Assembly: GCA_019116585.1 (NCBI GenBank) | Contig: DXBJ01000004.1 | Span: 1 to 34,554 of the forward strand | DNA: 34,554 nt | From: Candidatus Faecalibacterium gallistercoris | GTDB lineage: Bacteria; Bacillota; Clostridia; Oscillospirales; Ruminococcaceae | Direction of reading: 5' to 3' | In this document: one piece after another, positions 9,362-17,731 of the stretch | How positions within the stretch are numbered: the first letter of the stretch is position 1 | How the letters are laid out: every line of letters starts with the position of its first letter | Position numbers and translations under genes: made by a program | The notes under the pieces: model-generated | What the model was told of the DNA's origin: nothing | The model's input: only the letters and a program-made list of their open reading frames with translations | Databases searched by the model: none

Positions 9362-10849
9362 TTACTTTTTATTGCTCGCGGGCTGTTTGCGGGTGGCGTA
9401 GATAAAGATGCCCAGCAGCAGCACGGCAAAGAGGATGCCCACAGGGTAAGCCACCGCCGTATTGTAGATGGTCGCGCCGGAGGCGTCCTTGCTGTTGATG
9501 AGCTGGCCCAGGCACTCGTCGCCCAGCAGGAAGTAAGTAGCCGAAACGGCGCTCATGAAGGTGGCGGGCACCGCGGTGATCCAGTAGTTCTTCTTCTGCT
9601 GGTAGAGGTACATGCTGGCGGTCCACAGGACGATCATGGCCAGGGTCTGGTTGGTCCAGCTGAAGTAACGCCAGACGATGGAGTAATCCAGATGCCCGAC
9701 GAAGGCGCCCACCAGAAGCAGGGGCACGCAGAGGGCCAGGCGCTTCTTGAAGTCCTCCTGGTCGATCTTGAACCAGTCGGCCAGGGTCAGGCGGGCAGAG
9801 CGGAAGGCGGTGTCGCCCGAGGTGATGGGGCAGGCGATGACGCCCAGCATGGCCAGGGCAACGCCCACGCCGCCCATGGTCTTGGAGCAGACGTCGTAAA
9901 TGGCGGCGGACTGGCCGTTGGCCAGGACTGCCTGCAGGCCGGTGTTCAGGCCGTTGGTCACTTCATAGATCGAGCAGCCGGCGGCGGCCCAGATCAGGGC
10001 GATGACGCCCTCGCAGACCATGGCGCCGTAGAACACCATGTGGCCCTGGCGCTCGGACTTCATGCAGCGGGCCATCAGGGGCGACTGGGTGGCGTGGAAG
10101 CCCGAGATCGCGCCGCAGGCCACGGTGATGAACATGAAGCTCCAGACCGGCTTGCCGGTGGGCTCCATGTTATAGAAGTGGGTCCACAGCTCGGGGATCT
10201 CGTAGGCGGGGTTGGTCATGATGCCAAAACCCACACCCACGGCCATGATGATGAGGCAGATGCCAAAGACGGGGTAGATCTTGCCGATGATCTTGTCGAT
10301 GGACAGGAAGGTGGCGATGAAGTAGTAGGCCAGGACGATCCACAGCCAGAATTCGGTGTTGGTGACGATGCCGCTGAAGCCGCCGTTCTGGAACAGGGTG
10401 ACGATCAGGCCGGCGGGGCCGACGGCAAAGACGGTGCCCACCATGACCAGCAGCACCACGCTGAACACGCGCATGACGTTCTTCATGCCGTTGCCAAGGT
10501 AGATGCCGCACACCTCCGAGATGGAAGCGCCGTCATTGCGCTCAGACAGCATGCCGGAGAAATAGTCGTGCACACCGCCGGCAAAGATGGTGCCGAAGGT
10601 GATCCACAGGAACACCACAGGCCCCCACAGCGCGCCCTGCATGGCGCCGAAGATGGGGCCCAGGCCTGCAATGTTCAGCAGCTGGACCAGGAACAGTTTC
10701 CACTGAGGCATCACGACGTAGTCGACACCGTCGTTGATGCGGATCGCGGGCGTTTCCCGGTCATCCGGCCCGAAGGTGTTGTCGACCACTTTACCATAGG
10801 TGAGGTAGCCAATAACAAGGAGAGCCAGGCAGATCAGAAAACTAATCAT
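9362..10849 (-). CDS. cstA: Carbon starvation protein CstA-type transporter
   Basis: Polytopic inner-membrane protein of 495 residues, a short CstA as found in Clostridia, without the extended C-terminal region of E. coli CstA. Hydrophobic segments run throughout. Recognisable CstA segments include the N-terminal YGKVVDNTFGPDD region, the loop FAGGVHDYFSGMLSERNDG (near residue 90), ACGAISGFHATQSPL (near 235) and CPITSGDTAFRSARL (near 345). CstA-family proteins import peptides or pyruvate when carbon is limiting; which applies here is unknown. The start has a strong GGAGGAGG site. It is a monocistronic-looking gene with its own AT-rich promoter region. Confidence 0.93.
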   Translation of the reverse strand: MISFLICLALLVIGYLTYGKVVDNTFGPDDRETPAIRINDGVDYVVMPQWKLFLVQLLNIAGLGPIFGAMQGALWGPVVFLWITFGTIFAGGVHDYFSGMLSERNDGASISEVCGIYLGNGMKNVMRVFSVVLLVMVGTVFAVGPAGLIVTLFQNGGFSGIVTNTEFWLWIVLAYYFIATFLSIDKIIGKIYPVFGICLIIMAVGVGFGIMTNPAYEIPELWTHFYNMEPTGKPVWSFMFITVACGAISGFHATQSPLMARCMKSERQGHMVFYGAMVCEGVIALIWAAAGCSIYEVTNGLNTGLQAVLANGQSAAIYDVCSKTMGGVGVALAMLGVIACPITSGDTAFRSARLTLADWFKIDQEDFKKRLALCVPLLLVGAFVGHLDYSIVWRYFSWTNQTLAMIVLWTASMYLYQQKKNYWITAVPATFMSAVSATYFLLGDECLGQLINSKDASGATIYNTAVAYPVGILFAVLLLGIFIYATRKQPASNKK

Positions 10850-10917
10850 AAAATAACCTCCTCCAAGTATTTTTCCCGGCCGGGCTATAGGTTACCGCTG
10901 TCCGGCCGTCCACCTCT

Positions 10918-10945
10918 ATTTTAGTACGTTTTTGCAAAAATGCAA
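10918..10945 (-). promoter_or_regulatory. cstA promoter with overlapping inverted repeat
   Basis: On the minus strand, TTGCAT (10940-10945) and TAAAAT (10918-10923) with a 16-base spacer, about 70 bases before cstA. TTTTTGCAAAAATGCA spans the -35 and forms a small inverted repeat that could be an operator. The surrounding 10918-11035 is the AT-rich gap between cstA and the VWA gene; I see no other gene in it. Confidence 0.55.
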
Positions 10946-11035
10946 GGGTTTTTCTTGAAATTTTTCATTTACTATTCATAATTCAGACATATAAATCACG
11001 CGGATTTGCATAGCAGGGACGTTTTATCGAGGTTT

Positions 11036-12781
11036 TCAGTCCAAAAGCTCCTGGATCTCGCTGCGGATCAGCCGGCCCGCCGCGCCGGCCAGCTGGTCCA
11101 TGCTGCGGATGCGGGCACAGCTGCGCCCGTAGATCTCCCCGGCGTCCCCGGCGGTGCAGTCCTCCCCGGTGAACACCGCCGCCACCCGCACCTGGCTGTG
11201 CCGCAAAGCCCGCACCTCCCGGGCGGCGTCCTCCACGGCGGGGCGGCCGGCGTAGTCCCGCCCCAGGGGATACGCGCCGCCGGGCGGGATGCGGTGGCTG
11301 TCGTTGGGGGAGGCATCGGTCAGCAGCAGCACCAGGTGCCGGCTCAGCGGCGCGGAGCGGAGCAGCTCCCCCATGGCCCGCAGGGCCAGGCCGTCCCGGT
11401 TCCACCCCGAGGCGAAATAGCCGAAGATCTTCCGGTCCCCGTTCCGGTCCTCAAAGCCCTTGAGCACCCGCAGGACGGTGTAGCCCCGCAGGCTGCAAAA
11501 GCTGGTGACCCGCACCGGCACCCCGCACCGGTTCAGGCTCTCGGCCAGGATGTAGCCCTGGGCCGCGATCACCTCCTGGCAGTGCATCCGGGAGGAGGAG
11601 GCGTCCAGCAGCAGGTCCACCGAAAAGCCGGGCCGGTGGACGTCCGCGTCCCGCAGAAAGACCCGGCCGTCCTCCACCACTGCCGCCCGCCAGACCCGGG
11701 GGCTGTCCAGCCGGCCGCTGCGGGCGGTCTCGGTCTCCCGCTGGCTGTGGACCTGGATGCAGTTGCGGATCTGCTCGGTCAGGCGGAGGATGGCGTTCCG
11801 GTACAGGCTGCTGTCTTTGGCGTAGGCCGCGCGGTTGCGCTCCGCCTGCAGGGCGGCCTCCCCGGTCAGGCGCTGGCTGTCGCCGCTGCGGGCCCGGGCG
11901 GGGTCGGGCGCCCCCGCCGTGAACCACAGATGGCACCCGGCGTGGACCCCGGTGCACAGCTGCCCTTCGATGGCGGCCAGCTCCCGGGGCGGGTAAAGAG
12001 ACCGGCCAAAGCAGCTTTCGATGTACTGGCGGTCGGTCTCGGCGTTCTCGTTCAGTTTCAGGCGGGCCCGGCGCAGGTCCAGCTTCTGCCCTGCCCCGCC
12101 GCCGCTGGCATGATGGCCCGCGGTCAGCACGTCGGTGTGGACGATCTCGGTGGGCATGAATTTGGTCATGGCCGAAGCCCACTTGCCGTCGAAGTGGAGG
12201 CGGAGAGGGGCCCGGGCGCGGGCCGTCCCGTCGAACAGCATCGCCCCGGCCAGGGCAGCCCGGACGGCTTCGGCCAGGGCTTCGGCGTCCAGGCTGCCGC
12301 TGCACGCCAGGGCGGCGGACAGCTTTTTCTCGTAGGGGGTCAGGACCGGCGGCCGCCGCCCCAGGACCTGCCGCCAGCGGGCGGCCTGCATGGTGTACAC
12401 CAGCTGGTTTTTGGCCATCCACTCCTGGCGGGAGAGCTTGTATTCCTGGGCAAAAAAGTCCCGGGCGTGGGCCTGGCGCAAACCGGCCAGGGCCGGCCGC
12501 ACCGGCAGCTCCCGCTCAAAGGCGGCGTTTTCCAGGGCCAGCCAGGCCAGGTCGTCCAGCATGGGCTGGCGGCGGTCCTCCGCCCAGGCCCCGAACAGCC
12601 GGCGGGGCATCTCCGCCCCGTACCACCGGCGGACGCAGCCCACGATGGTGTTCATGTACAGGTCGGGCGCGCCGTCGCTGCGCAGGGCCAGGAACAGCGG
12701 GTCGAAGCCGTATTCCCCCGCCGCGTTCCAGATCTGGTTCAGGGCGCGGCGCTGCTGGGCGCTGTAATGCTGGGTCAGCAT
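11036..12781 (-). CDS. VWA-domain protein partnered with MoxR ATPase
   Basis: About 581 residues. The C-terminal ~200 residues form a von Willebrand factor A domain: the MIDAS motif LLLDASSSR (near residue 378, DxSxS form) and a second acidic motif, LLTDASPND. The N-terminal ~370 residues are mostly helical with no family I can name, as in ViaA/CobT-like partners of MoxR ATPases. The preferred ATG (12781) sits 8 bases after a GAGGGG site that overlaps the end of the MoxR gene; a GTG at 12790 would give a 4-base overlap. Such pairs act as metal-insertion or protein-remodelling chaperones; no client is evident here. Confidence 0.82.
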   Translation of the reverse strand: MLTQHYSAQQRRALNQIWNAAGEYGFDPLFLALRSDGAPDLYMNTIVGCVRRWYGAEMPRRLFGAWAEDRRQPMLDDLAWLALENAAFERELPVRPALAGLRQAHARDFFAQEYKLSRQEWMAKNQLVYTMQAARWRQVLGRRPPVLTPYEKKLSAALACSGSLDAEALAEAVRAALAGAMLFDGTARARAPLRLHFDGKWASAMTKFMPTEIVHTDVLTAGHHASGGGAGQKLDLRRARLKLNENAETDRQYIESCFGRSLYPPRELAAIEGQLCTGVHAGCHLWFTAGAPDPARARSGDSQRLTGEAALQAERNRAAYAKDSSLYRNAILRLTEQIRNCIQVHSQRETETARSGRLDSPRVWRAAVVEDGRVFLRDADVHRPGFSVDLLLDASSSRMHCQEVIAAQGYILAESLNRCGVPVRVTSFCSLRGYTVLRVLKGFEDRNGDRKIFGYFASGWNRDGLALRAMGELLRSAPLSRHLVLLLTDASPNDSHRIPPGGAYPLGRDYAGRPAVEDAAREVRALRHSQVRVAAVFTGEDCTAGDAGEIYGRSCARIRSMDQLAGAAGRLIRSEIQELLD

Positions 12782-12786
12782 CGCCG

Positions 12787-13704
12787 TCACCCCTCAAACA
12801 GGCTGGCGCCGTCCAGCCGGGCCGGGATGCGGGCCGCCACCACGTCCCGGATCAGGCCCTGTTCGTACCCGTCGAAGGCCTTGTTGGTGATGCCCATATC
12901 CAGGGCCGCCCCCACCGGCACCCCCTTGCGCATCAGGTCCAGCGCGTCCAGCAGGCCCCGCAGATCCAGGGCCTTGGTGGAGATCTCGGCGCTCTCGCAC
13001 TTTTTTTGCAGCTCGAAAAAGAGCTGGGCGAACTGGCTGCGGTATTTCTTTTTCAGCCCGGGGAACTGGCGCGCCAGCAGCCGGTCCAGATTTTCGGGGG
13101 AGATGGTAGGCATCTGGATCACCGCAAAGCGGGAGGCCAGGGCCTCGTTCAGCTCCCGCGTGCCGGCATAGCCGTAGTTCATGGTGGCGATGAAGCGGGT
13201 AGGCTCCGCCATGTCGATCCGCTCGTAGCCGGGCACGTCGATGGCCCGCCGGAAGTCCAGGGCCGAATGCAGCACGGCCAGGGCCTCGTTTTTGGCCATG
13301 TTGATCTCGTCCAGGATGCCGAACCCGCCGCAGCGGGCGCACTGATAGACCGGCCCCGGGCGGAACCGCACCTCCCCGCCCTCGAAGGTGTCCATCCCGA
13401 TCAGGCTGGCCGCGTCCATGCTGACATGGAACGACACATTCCAGGCGGGGCGGCCGAAGGCGGCGGCCAGGTTTTCGGCCAGGACGTTTTTGCCGGTGGC
13501 CTTGCCGCCGGTCAGCAGCAGGTTTTTGCCGCAGAGCAGGGCCGCAATGGCCTGCTCCCAGATCTCCCGGCCGTAGTAGTGGTAACGCGGCCTGGGGATG
13601 CGCGGGCGCAGCGCATCCGCAAGAGGGTTGGCCTCCCGGTACGCCCGCAGCTCCCGCAGCAAGGCGGGGCTGACGGCTTCTTCTTTTTCCAAAAAATCAA
13701 GCAT
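12787..13704 (-). CDS. MoxR-family AAA+ ATPase
   Basis: About 305 residues. The Walker A variant LLTGGKATGKN lies near residue 72, Walker B GILDEINMAK near 140 and sensor 1 ATMNYGY near 183, with a C-terminal lid. The MoxR/RavA group works with a VWA protein encoded next to it, which is exactly the arrangement here. Between Walker A and B the segment CARCGG may bind metal. The start at 13704 follows an AGGGAG site; the upstream frame crosses a strong hairpin and is not coding. It is first in the two-gene operon. Confidence 0.88.
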   Translation of the reverse strand: MLDFLEKEEAVSPALLRELRAYREANPLADALRPRIPRPRYHYYGREIWEQAIAALLCGKNLLLTGGKATGKNVLAENLAAAFGRPAWNVSFHVSMDAASLIGMDTFEGGEVRFRPGPVYQCARCGGFGILDEINMAKNEALAVLHSALDFRRAIDVPGYERIDMAEPTRFIATMNYGYAGTRELNEALASRFAVIQMPTISPENLDRLLARQFPGLKKKYRSQFAQLFFELQKKCESAEISTKALDLRGLLDALDLMRKGVPVGAALDMGITNKAFDGYEQGLIRDVVAARIPARLDGASLFEG

Positions 13705-13732
13705 AGTCTCACTCCCTGTTCCAGCAAACGAA

Positions 13733-13772
13733 AAGGGCGGGAAGGACGCGCCGCTGCATCCTTCCCGCCCTT
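13733..13772 (-). terminator. Hairpin in the leader of the MoxR operon
   Basis: AAGGGCGGGAAGGA (13733-13746) pairs perfectly with TCCTTCCCGCCCTT (13759-13772). On the minus strand the run CCCTTTT follows it. It may terminate transcription from the upstream aldo-keto reductase gene, or attenuate the MoxR operon, because a possible -10 (TATACT, 13792-13797) lies upstream of it. Confidence 0.6.
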
Positions 13773-13862
13773 CGGCGCTCTCCTGCCGCCAGTATAGCAC
13801 AATCGCTCAAAAATGGAAAGCATTTTCCAAAATATTTGACGCCCGTTACAATCCCGCGCCGG

Positions 13863-14969
13863 TCACTCCAGGATGTCCGCGCACTTGCGCAGCCACTCGA
13901 TCACCGGCAGGTGCTGCGGGCAGGCGGCCTCACACTGGCCGCAGCCGATGCAGTCCGACGCCCTGCCCCGGCCGTCGATGGCACGGGCATAGGCCTCTTT
14001 GGCCCCTGCGGGGTCGTCCTGGGCCAGCTGCTTGTTGGCGGCCGCAAACACCTTGGGGATGAAGATCTGCCGGGGGCAGCCCTCGACGCAGTAGCCACAG
14101 CCGGTGCAGGGGATGGCCGCCGAGCGGGCCAGGATCTGCTGGGCCTGGGCGATGACGGCCCGGTCCCCCTGGTCCATGGGGGCAAAGTGCGCAAAGGTGG
14201 CCAGGTTGTCCTGCATCTGGGCGGTGTCGGACATGCCAGACAGCACCGCCAGCACCCCGTCCAGGCTGGCGGCAAACCGCAGCGCCCAGGACGCGCAGGA
14301 CGCACCGGGCCGGGCGGCTTCGAACAGCTCCCGGACCTGCGGGGGCGGGGCAGCCAGGGCCCCGCCCTTGACCGGCTCCATGATGACCACCGGCTTGCCG
14401 TGCCGGCGGGCGATCTCGTAGTTGGCGCCGGAGGTCACCTCGGGGTTGTCCCAGTCGGCATAGTTGATCTGAAGCTGGACGAAGTCCACGTCGGGGTGCT
14501 CGGTCAGCAGGCGGTCCAGCAGGGCCGGGGTGCCGTGGAACGAAAATCCATACCGGCGGATGCGGCCGGCCGCCTTCTGCTCCCGGACAAAGTCCCACAG
14601 GCCCCACGCATCGTACTGCCGGACGTTGGAGTCCTGCAGGGCGTGGAGCAGGTAATAGTCAAAGTACCCGGCGCCGGTGCGGGCCAGGCTCTGTTCCAGC
14701 TGGCTGCGGGCGTCCTGGGCGTCCCGGGCCACGCGGGCATTCAGCTTGGTGGCCAGGGTGTAGCGGTCCCGGGGATGGCGCTCGACCAGGGCCCTGCGGG
14801 CGGCGTCCTCGCTGCCGTTGTAGACGTAGGCGGTGTCAAAGTAGGTAAAGCCCGCCTCCAAAAAGGCGTCCACCATCCGGCTGGTCTGCTCGATGTCGAT
14901 CTGCTCCCCCGCCTGCGGCAGGCGCATCAGGCCAAAGCCCAGGGGGGCGTGCTGTACGGCTGTGCTCAT
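13863..14969 (-). CDS. Aldo-keto reductase with C-terminal ferredoxin-like 4Fe-4S motifs
   Basis: About 368 residues. An AKR barrel occupies ~1-270: the start region GFGLMRLP, the catalytic Asp/Tyr region FDTAYVYNGSE near residue 50, Lys in LATKLN, and His in YYLLHALQD. The C-terminal ~100 residues carry two cluster motifs, CTGCGYCVEGCP and CIGCGQCEAACP, typical of the ferredoxin-tailed AKRs of anaerobes, whose substrates are mostly unknown. The ATG at 14969 was chosen because the AAAGGA site lies 9-10 bases upstream; the ATG 12 bases before it is too close to that site. It is divergent from mscL. Confidence 0.9.
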   Translation of the reverse strand: MSTAVQHAPLGFGLMRLPQAGEQIDIEQTSRMVDAFLEAGFTYFDTAYVYNGSEDAARRALVERHPRDRYTLATKLNARVARDAQDARSQLEQSLARTGAGYFDYYLLHALQDSNVRQYDAWGLWDFVREQKAAGRIRRYGFSFHGTPALLDRLLTEHPDVDFVQLQINYADWDNPEVTSGANYEIARRHGKPVVIMEPVKGGALAAPPPQVRELFEAARPGASCASWALRFAASLDGVLAVLSGMSDTAQMQDNLATFAHFAPMDQGDRAVIAQAQQILARSAAIPCTGCGYCVEGCPRQIFIPKVFAAANKQLAQDDPAGAKEAYARAIDGRGRASDCIGCGQCEAACPQHLPVIEWLRKCADILE

Positions 14970-15078
14970 GTTTCTCATCCTTTCTGGTCGTGCATTCGTC
15001 TGTGCCGGGCGGCGCCGGCACGGGGCGTTTGGTTCCAGTATAGCACCCCTGCCCGCAAAAAGCCAGAGGGCCGGGCGC

Positions 15079-15107
15079 TTGTGTCCGGGAACGTTTTTTG
15101 CTATGAT
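15079..15107 (+). promoter_or_regulatory. mscL promoter
   Basis: TTGTGT (15079-15084), 17 bases, TATGAT (15102-15107), 26 bases before the start. On the other strand a TATACT -10 for the aldo-keto reductase lies at 15037-15042 with a poor -35, so the two genes have divergent promoters. Confidence 0.6.
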
Positions 15108-15133
15108 GGTAAAAAACACAAAGGAGAACCCCT

Positions 15134-15556
15134 ATGAAAAAATTCATCCAGGAATTCAAAGCCTTCGCCCTGCGGGGCAACGTGATGGACATGGCGGTGG
15201 GCGTCATGATCGGCAGCGCCTTTTCGGGCATCGTCACTTCCCTCACCGACAATTTCATCACACCGGTCATCAGCCTGCTGACCGGCGCAGCCCGGTACAG
15301 CCTGCAGGACGCGGCAGCCTTCGGCGCCAGCTTTGCGTCCTCCGTCGTCAATTTCCTGATCCAGGCCCTGATCCTCTTTTGTATGATGAAGGCGGTCAAC
15401 AAGCTGCTGGCCCTGGGCCGCAAGCCCGCCGCGCCCCAGGCCCCCACCACCAAAAAGTGCCCCTACTGCCTCAGCGACATTCCCCTTGCCGCCACCCGCT
15501 GCCCCCACTGCACCTCCCTGCTGGAAAACGCCGCGGCCGCGCCGTCCAACTCCTGA
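15134..15556 (+). CDS. mscL: Large-conductance mechanosensitive channel with C-terminal zinc ribbon
   Basis: A 140-residue MscL. The amphipathic N-terminus [15 protein letters not shown] leads into TM1 ([19 protein letters not shown]) with the pore-lining glycines. A periplasmic loop and TM2 ([16 protein letters not shown]) follow. Beyond the usual cytoplasmic helix the protein has CPYC (near residue 115) and CPHC (near 128), a four-Cys zinc ribbon in place of the usual C-terminal bundle end. It is a pressure-release channel against hypo-osmotic shock. AAAGGAG precedes the start. It is a single gene. Confidence 0.94.
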   Translation: MKKFIQEFKAFALRGNVMDMAVGVMIGSAFSGIVTSLTDNFITPVISLLTGAARYSLQDAAAFGASFASSVVNFLIQALILFCMMKAVNKLLALGRKPAAPQAPTTKKCPYCLSDIPLAATRCPHCTSLLENAAAAPSNS

Positions 15557-15646
15557 CCCGCCGATAGCGGCCTGCTTGCTATGTGCAGTTTTGGCCGCGC
15601 CGCCCGGCCGTTTGTGCCGCCCAAACGACCGCCTGTCGCAAAACGA

Positions 15647-15675
15647 TTGCGCACACCGGGCCTTTCCTCTATACT
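15647..15675 (+). promoter_or_regulatory. Promoter of the LytTR-DUF3021 pair
   Basis: TTGCGC (15647-15652), 17 bases, TATACT (15670-15675), close to the AAAGGAGG site at about 15683-15690, so the leader is very short. Confidence 0.6.
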
Positions 15676-15697
15676 GGGGATGAAAGGAGGAAACGCC

Positions 15698-16138
15698 ATG
15701 CAGATCGAAATCAAACTCGACCCGTCCTGCACCGAGCCCAAAGTCACCGTGACAGCGGCGTCCATGGACGAAACGGTCCGGCAGATCGTCGACCGGCTGC
15801 AGGAGGCCCCGCCGCAGGTCCTGACCGGCCTCCGGGAGGACAAGTGGCAGGTGCTGGCCCCGGAGGACCTGATCCGCCTGTATGCGGCCGCCGGCAAGGT
15901 GTACGCCGTCACCGCGCAGGGCGAATACAGCCTGCGGCTGCGCCTGTACGAGCTGGAGGAGCGGCTGGATCCCCGCCGGTTTGTCCGCATCTCCCATTCG
16001 GAGATCGTCAACCTGGACAAGGTCCGCTGCTTTGACCTCAACCTGGCCGGCACCATCTGCGTTGCCCTGGCCGACGGCTCCGTCACCTATGTTTCCCGCC
16101 GCTATGTTGCCAAGATCAAAAAGATACTGGGGGTATGA
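15698..16138 (+). CDS. LytTR-domain DNA-binding regulator without receiver
   Basis: A 146-residue protein. A short N-terminal ~45 residues precede a LytTR domain covering most of the rest (EDLIRLYAAAGKVYAVTAQG, then RFVRISHSEIVNLDKV, ending SRRYVAKIKKILGV). There is no phosphorylation domain. This type is normally co-transcribed with a DUF3021 membrane protein that modulates it, as here: the next gene starts 4 bases after its stop. These pairs often autoregulate. The start is set by AAAGGAGG. Confidence 0.9.
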   Translation: MQIEIKLDPSCTEPKVTVTAASMDETVRQIVDRLQEAPPQVLTGLREDKWQVLAPEDLIRLYAAAGKVYAVTAQGEYSLRLRLYELEERLDPRRFVRISHSEIVNLDKVRCFDLNLAGTICVALADGSVTYVSRRYVAKIKKILGV

Positions 16139-16142
16139 CACC

Positions 16143-16616
16143 ATGAAAAAGAAACTGCTTTCCCGCGCTGCGGCCGGCGCCCTCGCCGGGCTGGCCATCA
16201 GCTACGCGATCACCATCCTGCTCTCCCTGGGCTGGGGCGGCGGCAGCTATCTGCCCTGCAGGCCCGAGCTGGCCGCCCTGGCCGGCAGCGAGAGCCGGGC
16301 TGTGGCCCTGCAGGCCCTGTTTGCCCTGCTGGTGGGGGCAGGCTTCGGCGCCTGCTCCCTGATCTGGCAGATCGACCGCTGGAGCCTCGCCCGGCAGACC
16401 GGCGTGTACTTTTTCCTGATCTCCCTCGTCATGCTGCCCGCCGCCTACGGTATGTACTGGATGGAGCACAGCCTGGCCGGCTTTGCGCAGTACTTCGGGC
16501 TTTTCGCCCTGTTCTTCCTCCTGTTCTGGGGGGCGGGCGTGCTGGCCGGACGCCGCAGCGTCCATAAGCTCAACGACGCCCTCGCCGCCGCCCAGCGCCG
16601 CCCCCCCGAAGGCTGA
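16143..16616 (+). CDS. DUF3021 family membrane protein
   Basis: A 157-residue polytopic protein with four hydrophobic segments near residues 8-30, 57-78, 88-108 and 117-140. Size, topology and position after a stand-alone LytTR gene match DUF3021, the membrane partner of LytTR regulators. It probably holds the regulator at the membrane or senses a membrane state; the signal is unknown. A bidirectional terminator follows. Confidence 0.82.
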   Translation: MKKKLLSRAAAGALAGLAISYAITILLSLGWGGGSYLPCRPELAALAGSESRAVALQALFALLVGAGFGACSLIWQIDRWSLARQTGVYFFLISLVMLPAAYGMYWMEHSLAGFAQYFGLFALFFLLFWGAGVLAGRRSVHKLNDALAAAQRRPPEG

Positions 16617-16618
16617 AC

Positions 16619-16633
16619 GCTTTTGCGACACGC
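16619..16633 (-). repeat. Partial inverted copy of the dispersed repeat
   Basis: The reverse complement, GCGTGTCGCAAAAGC, is identical to 7996-8010 in repeat copy 1. It sits between the DUF3021 stop and the terminator. Confidence 0.6.
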
Positions 16634-16635
16634 CA

Positions 16636-16668
16636 AAACGCCCCTCTCCCGCTGGGAAAGGGGCGTTT
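16636..16668. terminator. Bidirectional terminator between convergent genes
   Basis: AAACGCCCC (16636-16644) pairs with GGGGCGTTT (16660-16668), extended inside by CTCCC/GGGAA pairing, with T-rich sequence after it on the plus strand. It separates DUF3021 (+) from the P1 peptidase gene (-) and can serve both. Confidence 0.8.
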
Positions 16669-16686
16669 CTTTGTGCGTTTGGGGAT

Positions 16687-17655
16687 TCAGTCCCGGGCCC
16701 AGGGCAGGTCCCGCCGGGCAGGCAGGCCGTAGCTGCCTGCGGCGCTGTCCACCGCCCGCAGGATGGCCTCGGACACCACCTGCGCCGCCAGCGTGCCCAC
16801 CATGTCCAGGTCGGCCTCCACCTCGCCCACCGACAAAGCGTACAGGCTGTCGCCGTCGGCGGTGGTGTTCACCGGGCGGATGGCCCGCACCATGCCGTTC
16901 TGGGCCATGGCGGCGATCTTGTTCATCTCGGTCTTGCTGAAGCAGGCATTGGTGATCACGGCGCCGATGGTGGTGTTGCCCACGAACTTGTTTTTGACCA
17001 CCTTGCTGCTGCGGAACATCTCCTCCTCGGTGGAGAGGAAGCCGCTGCGGTCCTCCGCCAGCAGACCCGCCCGCTGGCGGCCGGTGCGCCAGTCAAAGAC
17101 GTCGCCCAGGGCGTTCACCGCTACGACGGCCCCCACTTCCAGCGCGCCAAGGCGGACCGCATAGCTGCCGATGCCGGTTTTCATGGCCTGCCCCATCCCG
17201 CGGAACTTTCCCACCGAAGCGCCGGCGCCCGCGCCGAAGCAGCCGTCCTGATAGTTGCCGGCGTTTTCGCAGGCTTCGTAGCCCATAGCGGGGCCGGGGC
17301 GGACCGTGCTTGCGCCCACCGTCAGGTCGTACAGGCAGGAGGCGCAGACCAGGGGGACCTTGGCCACCCCGGTGTCAAAGCCGATGTCGTGTTCCGCCAG
17401 CCAGCGCATGACGCCGCCGGCCGCATCCAGGCCAAAGGCGCTGCCTCCGCTGAGCAGCACCGCGTGGATCTTGTCTGCCGCGGCCACCGGGCGCAGCAGC
17501 TCCGACTCCCGGGAGGCGGGGCCGCCGCCCCGGACATCGAGCCCCGCGGCGGCGCCCGCCGGGCAGAGGATGACGGTGCAGCCGGTCGCGGCCGCAGCGT
17601 CCTGGGCCTGGCCGATCTGGATGTTGGGGATGGAAGTGACTGGGATCTGAAGCAT
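16687..17655 (-). CDS. P1/S58 family (DmpA-like) self-processing peptidase
   Basis: A 322-residue member of the DmpA/BapA Ntn-hydrolase-like family. The N-terminal region includes the LLSGGSAFGLDAAGGVM block near residue 68. The predicted autocleavage site lies before a Thr in GNTTIGAVITNACF near residue 229, which would give alpha and beta chains with an N-terminal Thr nucleophile. Known relatives are D-aminopeptidases or beta-peptidyl aminopeptidases; the substrate here is unknown. AGGAGG precedes the ATG at 17655. It is on the same strand as the cupin and TRAP genes, 76 bases downstream of the cupin. Confidence 0.88.
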   Translation of the reverse strand: MLQIPVTSIPNIQIGQAQDAAAATGCTVILCPAGAAAGLDVRGGGPASRESELLRPVAAADKIHAVLLSGGSAFGLDAAGGVMRWLAEHDIGFDTGVAKVPLVCASCLYDLTVGASTVRPGPAMGYEACENAGNYQDGCFGAGAGASVGKFRGMGQAMKTGIGSYAVRLGALEVGAVVAVNALGDVFDWRTGRQRAGLLAEDRSGFLSTEEEMFRSSKVVKNKFVGNTTIGAVITNACFSKTEMNKIAAMAQNGMVRAIRPVNTTADGDSLYALSVGEVEADLDMVGTLAAQVVSEAILRAVDSAAGSYGLPARRDLPWARD

Positions 17656-17731
17656 AAGCGCCTCCTGTTCTTACACAAAAGTCAGCGGGCCGCCGGACGG
17701 GGCGGCGGCGCATCGGGCAGACGCGCCGGCG

